Assembly: GCF_016587375.1 (NCBI RefSeq)
Contig: NZ_BNJG01000004.1
Coordinates: 341,169 to 405,168 of the forward strand
From: Ktedonobacter robiniae
Lineage (GTDB): Bacteria; Chloroflexota; Ktedonobacteria; Ktedonobacterales; Ktedonobacteraceae
DNA length: 64,000 nucleotides
Reading direction: 5' to 3'
Program-made: the position numbers and the translations under genes
Notes under the pieces: model-generated
What the model was told of the DNA's origin: nothing
Databases searched by the model: none
What the model saw: the letters and a program-made list of their open reading frames with translations, nothing else
Shown here: positions 49,901-58,606 of the stretch, piece by piece
How the letters are laid out: every line of letters starts with the position of its first letter
How positions within the stretch are numbered: position 1 is the stretch's first letter

Positions 49901-50973
49901 AATGTTCTTTGCAGCATTGATATCGCGGTCATGATGGACCCCACATTCCGGACAGTCCCATTGACGGACATCAAGCGCTAAGGAGTCGAGGAGATGACCG
50001 CAATCGAAACAGCGCTTACTGGAAGGATACCATTTGTCAATCTTGACCAGGTTTCGACCATACCAGTTGGCCTTGTATTCGAGTTGGGACACAAACTCAC
50101 TCCATCCCACATCGCTGATGGCTTTGCTGAGGGTTGGGTGCTTGACCATGTTCTTGACTGCCAACGACTCGACACATACCACTTGGTTCTCGCGTATGAG
50201 TCGGGTCGACAGTTTCTGCAGGAAGTCACGGCGGCGATCAGCGATACGGGCATGCATGCGTGCTACTTTGAGACGTGCCTTGTCTCGGTTTTTCGAGCCC
50301 TTTTTCTTCCTGGCATGACAACGTTGGGCTTTGCCCAGTTTCTTTTCATCCTTGTGGAAGAACCTGGGATTGCCCACCACTTCGCCTGTCGAGAGGACCA
50401 CAAAGGACTTTAAACCAAGATCAGCACCAATCGCCTGCTCATTGGCGGGTACATGCTCAATCTCATCTTCCACAAGGATGCTGATGAAGTAGCGATTGGC
50501 ACAGTCTTTGGAGATGGTCACACTCGAAGGGGGTGCGTCTTTTGGCAGAGGGCGCGACCAGCGGATATCAAGGGGTTCGTTCATCTTGGCGAGTGTGAGA
50601 GCTCCATTGTGCCAGATAAAAGCGTTGGCGGTATAGGTGGCGGATTGCTTGTTGCGTTTTTTGTGGAAGGTGGGGTACTTGGCACCCCTTCAAAGAAGTT
50701 GAGAAACGCTTTGTCCAGGTGACGAAGAGCTTGCTGCAAGGGCACGCTCGAAACGGCATTCAACCAGTGCGTCTCTTCTTGCTTTTTCAAGTCAGTCAAC
50801 AGGAAACTCAACTCTTTGTAATAGAGTCGCTGATGGTCGTTGTAATAGGCATCGGTTTTCTTGCGCAAGGCCCAGTTATAGACGAAGCGACAGCACCCAA
50901 AGGTTTGAGCAAGGATCTGCTGTTGTTCTGGCGCGGGATACACGCGGTACTTGAAAGCGCGTTTCTGTTTCAT
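49799..50973 (-). pseudogene. tnpB: TnpB RNA-guided endonuclease, frameshifted
   Basis: This is the ancestor-type nuclease of Cas12. The N-terminal part (50973 to about 50690) reads MKQKRAFKYRVYPAPEQQQ...RFVYNWALRKK. After the C4 run at 50685-50688 the protein continues in another frame: AKYPTFHKKRNKQSATYTAN, then NEPLDIRWSRPLP. The RuvC sites follow: Asp in IGADLGLKSF, Glu in VVCVESLAVKNM, a zinc ribbon CFDCGH...CPECGVHH, and Asp in DRDINAAKNI. One extra base restores 391 residues, a normal TnpB length; 1175 nt is one short of a multiple of three. All catalytic residues are kept, so the break may be a sequencing error. Confidence 0.87.
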
Positions 50974-51277
50974 AGGTTATATTATAGCAGTTACAGTGTA
51001 AAAATGCAACAATTTGCACCGCCCTATCCACCTCAAAAAAGGAGCGCGCCATTCATCCCCATGTTTGAAAACAGGGGTCTTCTGGCGCAGTTAGATAAAC
51101 CACGAGAAATCACTAGACAATGTTATGTCGTTGGAACTATAGTATAGATGATATCAAGAGCGATGTCCGATCCTTTGCCTATTCGGGTGCCCTCGCACAC
51201 GCCAGTGCGGGACTCGGCGCTGAGACCCATAGAGAAGATGGTACCTGAACACTATCCCCAAAATATATTAGGAGCAT
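50974..51277. other. Left end of the TnpB element and leader of the phosphatase gene
   Basis: No gene was seen. The element's left end should lie here but was not identified. AGGAG just before ATG 51278 belongs to the next gene. Confidence 0.35.
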
Positions 51278-51985
51278 ATGAATACTCAGTATACCAATAC
51301 CATCCTTCTTATTCGCCATGGAGAAAATCTCGCAAATGTTACCGGGGAATTTTCCTATAAACGCGTTGACTACTCGCTGACGGCCAAGGGCGTGCTCCAG
51401 GCCCAACAAACTGCCACCCACTTACGCGATCAGCACATCGATGAATTCTTCTCTTCGCCCCTCAAACGCGCCCGTGAAACCGCCGAGATTATCGCTGAGC
51501 CACATCAGCGACCAGTGGCGCTTTATGAAGAGTTCCGCGAGGTCAATGTGGGTGACCTCGAGGATGCCGCGCCCACCGCTGAGAACTGGGATTACCATAA
51601 CAGTATTGTCACCGAGTGGTATCATGGACGCCTCGATGCCAGCTTCCCCAATGGAGAGAGCTTCCTGACCCTGATCGAGCGCGGCAAACGAGGCCTGCAT
51701 AAAGCCACTTGGGGCAAACAGGGACGTGTGATCGCCATCGCCGGGCACGCGGCCATCTTTATCGCCCTCGTCTCGGCGATTTGTGGTCCCAAAAGCCTGG
51801 AAACCATTAGCAGAGGCAAGAAGCACAACTGCTCAATTACCGAGATCGAACTCACCACCAGCGAGCACGATGTCGTGGGCAGACTGGTACAGTGGGCGGC
51901 CTGCGCCCATCTCTCGGGCGAGGCCGCGAACTTCGTGCCTGCCGTTCCCGAGTTCAAGAAGCAGGCAGAAGAAATAATTCAGTAA
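51278..51985 (+). CDS. Histidine phosphatase family protein
   Basis: This is a phosphoglycerate-mutase-like phosphatase (branch 1). The 235-residue protein has the catalytic LLIRHGENLANVTGEF (RHG motif, residues about 12-14), SSPLKRARETAEIIAE, the acid/base region FREVNVGDLED, and the second histidine in VIAIAGHAAIFIALV. AGGAG stands 3 nt from the ATG, a tight spacing. The substrate could be a sugar phosphate or cofactor phosphate and is not predictable. It is convergent with the RlmI-like gene, with the palindrome at 51995-52077 between them. Confidence 0.92.
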   Translation: MNTQYTNTILLIRHGENLANVTGEFSYKRVDYSLTAKGVLQAQQTATHLRDQHIDEFFSSPLKRARETAEIIAEPHQRPVALYEEFREVNVGDLEDAAPTAENWDYHNSIVTEWYHGRLDASFPNGESFLTLIERGKRGLHKATWGKQGRVIAIAGHAAIFIALVSAICGPKSLETISRGKKHNCSITEIELTTSEHDVVGRLVQWAACAHLSGEAANFVPAVPEFKKQAEEIIQ

Positions 51986-51994
51986 AGAGTAGCA

Positions 51995-52077
51995 CGACGC
52001 TGCTAAAGCACGCGTCTACATATGAGGTACGGGGGATATCGCGCCTTGATATGTAGACGCGTGCTTTAGCAGCGTCG
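51995..52077. repeat. Complete palindromic repeat of the CGACGCT family
   Basis: Two perfect 29-bp arms (51995-52023 and 52049-52077; arm begins CGACGCTGCTAAAGCACGCG) flank a 25-nt centre. It lies 9 nt after stop 51985 and 48 nt before the convergent stop at 52126. It shares the arm with 34534-34561 and 40746-40774. Confidence 0.85.
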
Positions 52078-52125
52078 GTCGATAGCTAAAACGCCATCTT
52101 TCTGCACATCTCTTTAAACCTTATA

Positions 52126-53331
52126 CTAGGCCAAAATCCGGCAAAAGACGGATTTGAGATAATTGGTCTCCGGCATCGCCAGGTTGGTAGGATGATCCAC
52201 GCCATGGGTATAGGACTCCAGCAGTTGTACCGTGCGCTTCTGACGCTGGGCACTATTGGAGACGACCCCCAGCAGATCGTCCATACCAATCACGCCAGAG
52301 CATGAACAGGTCAAGAGAATCCCGCCTGGACGCAAGACCTGCATGCCCAGGGTATTGAGGCGCCGGTAGGCTTTAAGTGCCTGCGTACGCGCACCCTGGT
52401 TCTTGGCAAAGGCAGGTGGGTCCAGTATAACCACGTCAAAGCGCTCCCCACGCTCTGCGGCCTGTTCCAGGTACTCAAACACATCCTCGGTATGAAACTC
52501 GTGCTTGCTGGCATCCAGGCCATTCAGGGCAAAATGCTGACGTGCCGCCTCAATAGCTGGAGCAGAGGCATCTACGCTCACCGTCTGTGTCGCTTCTGAG
52601 CTCAGGGCCGCATAGACCGAGAAGCCCCCGCTATAACTGAAGCAATTGAGCACGCGCCCACCTCGCGCATATTTACGCAAGGCCTCGCGCTTATCGCGCT
52701 GATCCAGGAAAAAGCCCGTTTTCTGTCCCCGCCAGGGATCAACAATGAAGCGCACGCCGTTCTCAAAGATCTCGATCTGCTGGGGCACCTCCCCTGCTGC
52801 CACGCGTGGCTCCTCTACCTCTAGACCCTCGCGGCGACGTGCCTGGCTCTCGTTGCGCAAGAGAATTCCGCGTGCGCCCGTCTCTGCGAGCAAGGCTTCA
52901 AGCACCTGGGGCAGCAGGCGATCCATGCCTAGAGTATGCACCTGGGCAACCAGGATGTCGGCGTAGCGATCCACCACCAGGCCCGGCAGGCCATCTCCCT
53001 CCGAGTGAATCAGGCGATAGGCATTAGTCACACTCGGCACAAAGACCCTGCGCAGCTCCTGCGCCTCGCGCACACGCTTACGCAAAAAGTCACCATCGAT
53101 AGACTCTGCGTTATCGCGTGTCAGGATACGGATCGCGATATCCGTCTGGGGATTATAGTAGCCGCGCGCCACAAACTGGCCTGTCGAGGACTTCACGTCC
53201 AGTAGGGCGCCTGGCTCGACCCAGCGTGGTGGTTGCTGTAAGGCACCAGAGAAGATCCAGAGATGACCACCAAGCAGGCTCTCATCTTTATGGGGCTTTA
53301 AACTCGCTGTAGGGTATTGAACAGATGACAC
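52126..53331 (-). CDS. RlmI-like 23S rRNA (cytosine-5) methyltransferase
   Basis: This is an rRNA large-subunit m5C methyltransferase-like enzyme. The 401-residue protein has an N-terminal PUA-type domain (ASLKPHKDESLLGGHLWIFSGAL...GALLDVKSSTGQFVARGYYNP, residues 8-65). A central EEHD-like domain follows (WRGQKTGFFLDQRDKREALRKYARGGRVLNCFSYSGGFSVYAAL). The SAM-binding and catalytic motifs are VVILDPPAFAKNQ and LLTCSCSG. The start is a GTG at 53331 with AGAGAGCGAG upstream. It is convergent with the phosphatase and preceded by a large hairpin that ends the upstream GH15 transcript. Confidence 0.88.
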   Translation of the reverse strand: MSSVQYPTASLKPHKDESLLGGHLWIFSGALQQPPRWVEPGALLDVKSSTGQFVARGYYNPQTDIAIRILTRDNAESIDGDFLRKRVREAQELRRVFVPSVTNAYRLIHSEGDGLPGLVVDRYADILVAQVHTLGMDRLLPQVLEALLAETGARGILLRNESQARRREGLEVEEPRVAAGEVPQQIEIFENGVRFIVDPWRGQKTGFFLDQRDKREALRKYARGGRVLNCFSYSGGFSVYAALSSEATQTVSVDASAPAIEAARQHFALNGLDASKHEFHTEDVFEYLEQAAERGERFDVVILDPPAFAKNQGARTQALKAYRRLNTLGMQVLRPGGILLTCSCSGVIGMDDLLGVVSNSAQRQKRTVQLLESYTHGVDHPTNLAMPETNYLKSVFCRILA

Positions 53332-53407
53332 TGATATAACTCGCTCTCTTATTTTAAGTGCATATTGTTCTTGCCATTATCGCATACATAGTGAAGTCGT
53401 TAAATTA

Positions 53408-53502
53408 TAGGTTCCAAGCTGGCTTGGACTCCGAGCGAAGCGATCTACCCGCGTCTGGGTATCGGTCTGTGGGCCTCGGAGTCCAAGCCAGCTTGGAACC
53501 TA
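53408..53502. terminator. 28-bp hairpin with nested core between GH15 and RlmI-like genes
   Basis: Perfect arms 53408-53435 and 53475-53502 (TAGGTTCCAAGCTGGCTTGG plus eight bases) enclose a 39-nt loop that can form a smaller stem (GAT-TACCC / GGGTA-TC). Both genes run on the minus strand; it is 149 nt after the GH15 stop and 77 nt before the next start. Confidence 0.75.
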
Positions 53503-53650
53503 CGACTTTCTTCATTGGAACAATGCATTCATGTAAAAAGGCATGAATTTGAAGGAGGACAATGCCCCTCCCCCAAATTCATGCCTGTGGTAAATTCTGC
53601 ATACAGGCTATTCTACGTTTGCTTCCAGGCTACCAGTAGAACGACAAAGC

Positions 53651-55633
53651 TTACTGTTTGTTCAAGCGAATGGCTGCAATTAAAGGATCTGTATGATGCT
53701 CGGATTGACGAATCTCAGCTTTGCGCAGGTTGAAGGCGCTGTTGATAAGCGCGATATGCGTAAAGGCCTGGGGATAGTTTCCCAGCGCGCTGCTAGTATT
53801 GGCATCCACCTCTTCCGAGAAGAGTCCCAGGCGGCCAGCATATTTAAGCAAGCGCTCAAAGAGTGAGCGCGCCTCGTCGACCCGGCCCTGCATAGCGAGA
53901 TTATCCACGAGCCAGAAGGTACAAATGGTAAATGTCCCTTCGTGACCAGCAAGACCATCATGGGAGATATAGCGGAAAACAAAGCCATTCTCGTCCGTCA
54001 GGCCTTCAATGATACGGTCCACGGTTGAACGCATTCTCGGATCATCGGGCGGGATAAAGCCGATCAAGGGCAGCAAGAGATTGGAGGCATCCAGGGCAGT
54101 ATCCCCATAAGATTGGGTGAACGCGCCAACGCTCGTGTTATAACCGTTCGCCAGGATGTCGGCACGAATCTGGTCTCGCACCATCAGCCAGCGCGGCAGG
54201 TCCGCTTCAAGGTTGAGTTGCTGCGCGGCACGAATGCCCCGGTCTAAAGCCACCCAGCACATCGCCTTGGAATAGACATAGTGCCGGTCATCGCCACGGA
54301 TCTCCCAGATGCCGCTATCAGGGTCCTGCCAGTGCGCACAGACATGCTCCACGAGGTCGCGCATTAGATTCCATAGCGGACCATCCAGTGTCTCGCCATA
54401 GCGCTCAAAGCTGCCCTGGCGCCGGTAGAGGTGGATACAGTCCAGCACCTCACCGAAGACATCCATCTGTCTCTGCCTGGCGGCCCCATTGCCAATGCGT
54501 ACGGGGCTTGAACCGGCATAGCCCTCCAGGTGAGTCAGTTCTTGCTCGGCCAGGTCACGCTCGCCACGGATACCATACATGATTTGCAACGACTCGCCAT
54601 CCGCATATGTGAGTCGCCTGAGCCAGTGCGTAAAGGCGCGTGCCTCGTCGGTAAAGCCAAGGACGTTCAGGGCATAGAGCGTAAAGGTCGCGTCCCGCAG
54701 CCAGGTATAGCGGTAATCCCAGTTGCGTACCCCACCTATATGCTCGGGCAGCGAAGTCGTGGGGGCCGCGACAATGGCTCCTGTGGGGGCATAGGTCATC
54801 ATCTTTAAGGCCAACGCGCTCCGCTCTACCACCTCGCGGTACGGCCCACGATAGTTGCAGGTCGAGAGCCACTCGCGCCAACAATGCAGGGTATGTGCCA
54901 GTTCAGAATCGAAATTGCGTTGGTGCAATTCGCCCTCGACCAGTCTTCGCGTCGCCTGCATGTTGCGGCCCATGCCCACCGCGAAGAGCAGGCGCTCGCC
55001 CTCTGAGAGCATCACGTTCAATACAACCGAAGGATGCCTATCTTCAGCGTCCTGTACGACATTGAGTGTTAAGGATGGATGCAGGTGTGCGCCAATAATA
55101 GCCAGGCCAACGTACTGGTTTCCACCTGAAACGAGAACGCCTTTGTTCCCAGGAACCAGGCTGACCTCGCTGGGCGAGGCAGCATAATTTGGACTGACCT
55201 TGAGTGTCATAGTTACAGGCATCTCGCCATGGGTACATTCGGCAATACGCACCATGCAGTGGCATGAGCCATCTTCACGCGTCCAGGTATTGTTATTCAT
55301 CCCCTGGTACGGCCAGGCACGCAAGGTTTCTACCGGCATAAAGTCGGTCAGGAGTAATTCGCCAGTGGTACTGGTAAAACGGGTTTGTAAAACATTGCTA
55401 CCTTTCAGGTAGCGCTGGGTCCCCGGCATAGGCTCGGAGGGGGCGATTTGAAAGTAGCCACCATGCTCGTGATCAAGCAAACGACAGAAGATAGCTGGAC
55501 TATCGAAGTCTGGCAGGCATCCCCAGTCAACTGACCCGTCGGGCGCGACCAACAAGGCTGAATGACAATCGCCAATGACTCCGTATGAATTAATTGGTAG
55601 ATAAGTGCGATTGAATTCGGTCATCCCAACCAT
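53651..55633 (-). CDS. GH15 family glycoside hydrolase (glucoamylase/trehalase-like)
   Basis: This cytosolic enzyme hydrolyses alpha-glucosidic bonds (glucoamylase or acid trehalase type). The 660-residue protein has the family N-terminus LPINSYGVIGDCHSALLVAPDGSVDWGCLPDFDSPAIFCRLL and substrate-site GGVRNWDYRYTWLRDATFTLYAL. The catalytic Glu regions are DSGIWEIRGDDRHYVYSKAMCWVALDRG and GHEGTFTICTFWLVDNL. There is no signal peptide. ATG 55633 has AGGAAG about 10 nt upstream; ATG 55624 is an alternative. It is monocistronic, likely involved in trehalose or maltooligosaccharide breakdown. Confidence 0.93.
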   Translation of the reverse strand: MVGMTEFNRTYLPINSYGVIGDCHSALLVAPDGSVDWGCLPDFDSPAIFCRLLDHEHGGYFQIAPSEPMPGTQRYLKGSNVLQTRFTSTTGELLLTDFMPVETLRAWPYQGMNNNTWTREDGSCHCMVRIAECTHGEMPVTMTLKVSPNYAASPSEVSLVPGNKGVLVSGGNQYVGLAIIGAHLHPSLTLNVVQDAEDRHPSVVLNVMLSEGERLLFAVGMGRNMQATRRLVEGELHQRNFDSELAHTLHCWREWLSTCNYRGPYREVVERSALALKMMTYAPTGAIVAAPTTSLPEHIGGVRNWDYRYTWLRDATFTLYALNVLGFTDEARAFTHWLRRLTYADGESLQIMYGIRGERDLAEQELTHLEGYAGSSPVRIGNGAARQRQMDVFGEVLDCIHLYRRQGSFERYGETLDGPLWNLMRDLVEHVCAHWQDPDSGIWEIRGDDRHYVYSKAMCWVALDRGIRAAQQLNLEADLPRWLMVRDQIRADILANGYNTSVGAFTQSYGDTALDASNLLLPLIGFIPPDDPRMRSTVDRIIEGLTDENGFVFRYISHDGLAGHEGTFTICTFWLVDNLAMQGRVDEARSLFERLLKYAGRLGLFSEEVDANTSSALGNYPQAFTHIALINSAFNLRKAEIRQSEHHTDPLIAAIRLNKQ

Positions 55634-56106
55634 TTAGACTATACTTCCTAGAACTGTTCGGCGTTGAACTGTTCGCCAACATCCTTAAAATTCACTAAGT
55701 TTATTATTAGAAAGCCCTTAGAACTCCTGATTGGAGCCTTATATCAGGGTTAGACGCAGGACCTCAGAGAATAGTAACAGATTTTTCCATAAGTTTTTTT
55801 TATGGCTCATCACCCCCCCTGGCAAGTTGCTAAGGTCCGTCGTCATGCCTTCTCAAAACCAATGACACATATATAAAAAATGACAAAAAATGATTATATA
55901 CATGTCACCATATTCCACCCCTTTTTAGAGCCAGGCATGTATACTACTCGTATCAGTAATAACAACCCGGACACTCTAATTTCTTCTCGAATAGAGCATA
56001 TAGGAGGCCACATTTAGGAATCAAGGCATCTCCACGTTTTAATAATCTTCCACGTATCACTAAGGGAAGAAGTTACGCCAAAGATACCATAATTTGAGGA
56101 GTTTGT
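55634..56106. other. Divergent intergenic region, AT-rich
   Basis: This lies between GH15 (minus) and the small ORF (plus). It contains AT-rich sequence around 55860-55910, a TATACT near 55937, and an isolated AGGAGG-like word near 56010 with no start codon behind it. No other gene was seen. Confidence 0.4.
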
Positions 56107-56268
56107 ATGCAGATATTAGCACAAATGGTTCGCCATCCCGCGGGACGTATCGGCCTGACACTGGGCCTGACGCTCGGCTTTCTGGCAAGTTTGCGGGGCA
56201 ATGCCAGTAAAATTCTGCTTTTCGCTGGCCTCTGCCATTTTCTCGCCGGTCGGACGGCGCGTACTTAA
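56107..56268 (+). CDS. Small hydrophobic peptide, 53 residues
   Basis: The function is unknown. It is supported by a strong Shine-Dalgarno (GAGGA at 56096-56100, 6 nt before ATG 56107), a clean stop and a dedicated hairpin right after it (56272-56320). The peptide is basic with two hydrophobic stretches (GRIGLTLGLTLGFLASL, about 13-29, and SKILLFAGLCHFLAG, about 34-48), so it probably inserts in the membrane. It is well below the length most gene callers accept with confidence. Confidence 0.55.
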   Translation: MQILAQMVRHPAGRIGLTLGLTLGFLASLRGNASKILLFAGLCHFLAGRTART

Positions 56269-56271
56269 GGA

Positions 56272-56320
56272 TAACAAGAGGCGATGTTTGCGGCTCTGCC
56301 AAAAACATCGCTTCTTGTTA
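56272..56320. terminator. Hairpin after the 53-residue peptide gene
   Basis: An 18-bp stem (TAACAAGAGGCGATGTTT and complement, one G-U) with a 13-nt loop starts 3 nt after the stop. Confidence 0.7.
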
Positions 56321-56348
56321 CCATCCCCCATCTTTCCTAGCGCTCGCT

Positions 56349-56417
56349 TAGTAAGTAATGTAGGAATGGGCCCTGGTAGCCTTCGGCTACCAGGGCCCAT
56401 TCCTACATTACTTACTA
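56349..56417. terminator. 33-bp perfect hairpin before the M20 peptidase stop
   Basis: Arms 56349-56381 and 56385-56417 (TAGTAAGTAATGTAGGAATG and onward) have a TTC loop within a CTTCGG tip. It lies 39 nt beyond the minus-strand stop at 56456 and downstream of the small plus-strand gene, so it can serve convergent transcripts. Confidence 0.82.
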
Positions 56418-56455
56418 GAAATACTGCGGATCCAGGGTGTTCTCTTGTGTTGGCT

Positions 56456-57595
56456 TTAGTGTGCGAGTTGTTCACAGGCATGGGTGATCAGGTAGAGGAG
56501 TTGGGCCAGGCCATCTGCGATTGGGGCTACGGGGACCCACTCCTCAAGTGTGTGGGCCTGCCTGCCTTGTGAGACGCCTACACATACGGCGGGTATCCCC
56601 TGACTCAAGGGTATATTGACGTCCGTACTGGAGGCTACGAGGCGCGGCTCGATCTCAATCCAACGCAAAGCCTCTTGCGCTAGGTGCACAAGCGGCGCGT
56701 CAGGCGCAATCTTTCCCGCTGGTCGCTCACCAAGGATGGTAATCACGCCCTGGAGTCCTTCGCCAGGCGCGGTCTTGACGATGGTTCGCACCTCGTCGGC
56801 AAGCCGGTCTAGCGCCAGCACATCCGTAGAGCGCATATCTAGTAGGGCCGAGGCACTGGCGGCAATTGTATTGACCGATGTACCTCCATCGATAACTCCT
56901 ACGTTATAGGTAGTCTTGGGATCTTTTGGCACCTGGATCTCGGCAATCCGCGCGATGATACGCGCCAGGCCATGAATGGCGCTGGGACGCCCAAAGGCGC
57001 CATAGGAATGGCCGCCAGGACCATTGACGGTAATGCGCCAGCGCAGCGAACCCACGGCTTCATTCACGATATACCCCAGGTTACCATCGATGGCGATCAC
57101 GGCTCCCAGTTGCTGTTTATAACGCTCGACGGCCGCCCTGGCTCCACGCAAGTTGCCCAGGCCCTCCTCACCCACATTTGCGGCTGCCACGATATCGATG
57201 GGTGTCTCCAGCTTGAGCAGATCAAGCATCTTGAGCAGCGTAAGCATAGAGGCCACGCTCAGGCTATTATCGCCAATACCAGGCCCATAGAGTACGTCAC
57301 CCTCGCGACGAACGTTGAGCGGCGTGTCCTGGGGGAAAACCGTGTCCAGGTGCGCCAGCAGCAGCAAGACAGGGCCAGTCCCTCGCCCGCGTCGCACGTA
57401 CACATTGCCGACTTCGTCATGCTCACAGCGATAACCACGCTCCTCAAACAGCCCAGTTACAAATGCGGCCCGTTGCTGCTCGCTGCCGGTGGGGGCAGGC
57501 ACCCTACAGATGCGCTGCGTGAGCGTGGCAACCTCTTCGACATATTCGCGCGCCAGGCTTCGCATACGCTCCAGTTCGTCTTTTGAGAGTGTCAT
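56456..57595 (-). CDS. M20 family metallopeptidase/deacylase
   Basis: This is a zinc-dependent amidohydrolase of the M20 family (ArgE/DapE/LysK-type). The 379-residue protein has the metal-binding LLLLAHLDTVFP, GPGIGDNSLSVASML (bridging Asp), the catalytic Glu region AANVGEEGLGNLRG, and the dimerisation domain NGPGGHSYGAFGRPSAIHGLARII. The metal and substrate are unassigned. GAGGAC precedes the ATG. It lies 7 nt after the hemB stop, so it is cotranscribed with hemL-hemB although no link to heme is known. Confidence 0.9.
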   Translation of the reverse strand: MTLSKDELERMRSLAREYVEEVATLTQRICRVPAPTGSEQQRAAFVTGLFEERGYRCEHDEVGNVYVRRGRGTGPVLLLLAHLDTVFPQDTPLNVRREGDVLYGPGIGDNSLSVASMLTLLKMLDLLKLETPIDIVAAANVGEEGLGNLRGARAAVERYKQQLGAVIAIDGNLGYIVNEAVGSLRWRITVNGPGGHSYGAFGRPSAIHGLARIIARIAEIQVPKDPKTTYNVGVIDGGTSVNTIAASASALLDMRSTDVLALDRLADEVRTIVKTAPGEGLQGVITILGERPAGKIAPDAPLVHLAQEALRWIEIEPRLVASSTDVNIPLSQGIPAVCVGVSQGRQAHTLEEWVPVAPIADGLAQLLYLITHACEQLAH

Positions 57596-57602
57596 GAGTC
57601 CT

Positions 57603-58586
57603 CTACGCCTCCTTGAGCCATTGTGCGACCTCTGGCGCGAAGTAGGTGATGATCATGTCCGCGCCAGCACGCCGCAATCCTGTCAGTACCTCCATGATCA
57701 CACGCCGCTCGTCAATCCAGCCCTGCTGGGCCGCGGCTTTGACCATAGAATATTCACCACTCACATTATAGACAGCAAGCGGCAAGTCACAATACTCACG
57801 CACCCGGTGAATGACGTCCATATAGGCCATCGCGGGCTTGACCATGACGATGTCGGCACCCTCGCGAATATCCAGCTCCACTTCGCGCAAGGCCTCGCGA
57901 GCGTTAGCCGGGTCCATCTGATATGAGCGCCGATCCCCAAATTGCGGAGTTGAGCCCGCCGCCTCGCGGAAGGGACCATAGAAGGCGGAGGCGAATTTGG
58001 CGGAATATGCCATGATCGGAGTCTGCTTGTAGCCCTGCTCATCGAGCACATGGCGCAAGGCTCCCACGCGTCCATCCATCATATCTGAAGGAGCAACAAT
58101 ATCCGCGCCCGCCTCGACATGTGAGGCGGCCATGCGCGCCAGGAGCTCCAGCGATTCGTCGTTGAGGACATCTCCATTATGGATGACGCCACAATGCCCG
58201 TGGTCGGTGTATTCGCAGAGACAGACATCCGTAATCACGAGCAGCTCGGGAACGGTGGCCTTGAGGAGGCGAATGGCCTGCTGGATAATACCCTGCTCGG
58301 CATAGGCCTGCGAACCAACGGCATCCTTCTCCGCAGGAATGCCAAAGAGCAGGGTCGCGGGAATGCCCAGTTGTACCAGGCGCTTCGCCTCTTGCTCCAG
58401 CAACTCCAGTGGCCACTGCACAATGCCAGGCATGGATGCGATGGGCTGCGGCTGCGTGATGCCTTCCGCAATAAAGATAGGATAGATTAACTGGCTGGTC
58501 TGTAAATGGGTCTCACGCACCATGGAGCGTAGCGCCTCGTTCTGGCGCGTCCGGCGCATGCGAACAATCGGGAAATTGGCTGTCAT
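57603..58586 (-). CDS. hemB: Delta-aminolevulinic acid dehydratase (porphobilinogen synthase)
   Basis: This enzyme condenses two aminolevulinate molecules to porphobilinogen. The 327-residue protein has the zinc-binding cysteine cluster DVCLCEYTDHGHCG, so it is the zinc-dependent type. Active-site lysines are in MAYSAKFASAFYGPFREAAGS and DIVMVKPAMAYMDVI. ATG 58586 is chosen: the longer frame to 58691 overlaps the hemL end without homology character, and the family begins near FPIVRMRRTRQNEALRSMVRET. It starts 20 nt after the hemL stop; the M20 peptidase follows. Confidence 0.95.
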   Translation of the reverse strand: MTANFPIVRMRRTRQNEALRSMVRETHLQTSQLIYPIFIAEGITQPQPIASMPGIVQWPLELLEQEAKRLVQLGIPATLLFGIPAEKDAVGSQAYAEQGIIQQAIRLLKATVPELLVITDVCLCEYTDHGHCGVIHNGDVLNDESLELLARMAASHVEAGADIVAPSDMMDGRVGALRHVLDEQGYKQTPIMAYSAKFASAFYGPFREAAGSTPQFGDRRSYQMDPANAREALREVELDIREGADIVMVKPAMAYMDVIHRVREYCDLPLAVYNVSGEYSMVKAAAQQGWIDERRVIMEVLTGLRRAGADMIITYFAPEVAQWLKEA

Positions 58587-58606
58587 TGTATCCAGGGCTC
58601 CCTTTT

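Larger units (their letters stand above)
49752..51010 (-). mobile_element. IS200/IS605-superfamily TnpB-only element (IS1341 type)
   Basis: The right end is recognisable: next to TTGACATCC (about 49752-49760) is the subterminal hairpin CCCCATGGCTAAAGCCAGGG, typical of these elements. It lies downstream of tnpB on the minus strand. No tnpA (Y1 transposase) is present, so the element is immobile alone. The left end (near 51000) was not determined; 51010 is a guess. The right-end segment and the 3' part of tnpB should encode the guide (omega) RNA. Confidence 0.7.

Noticed and set aside
34534..52077. Repeated palindromes as a CRISPR array
   Set aside because: The copies are kilobases apart, there is no regular spacing or spacer set, and no cas genes are present.
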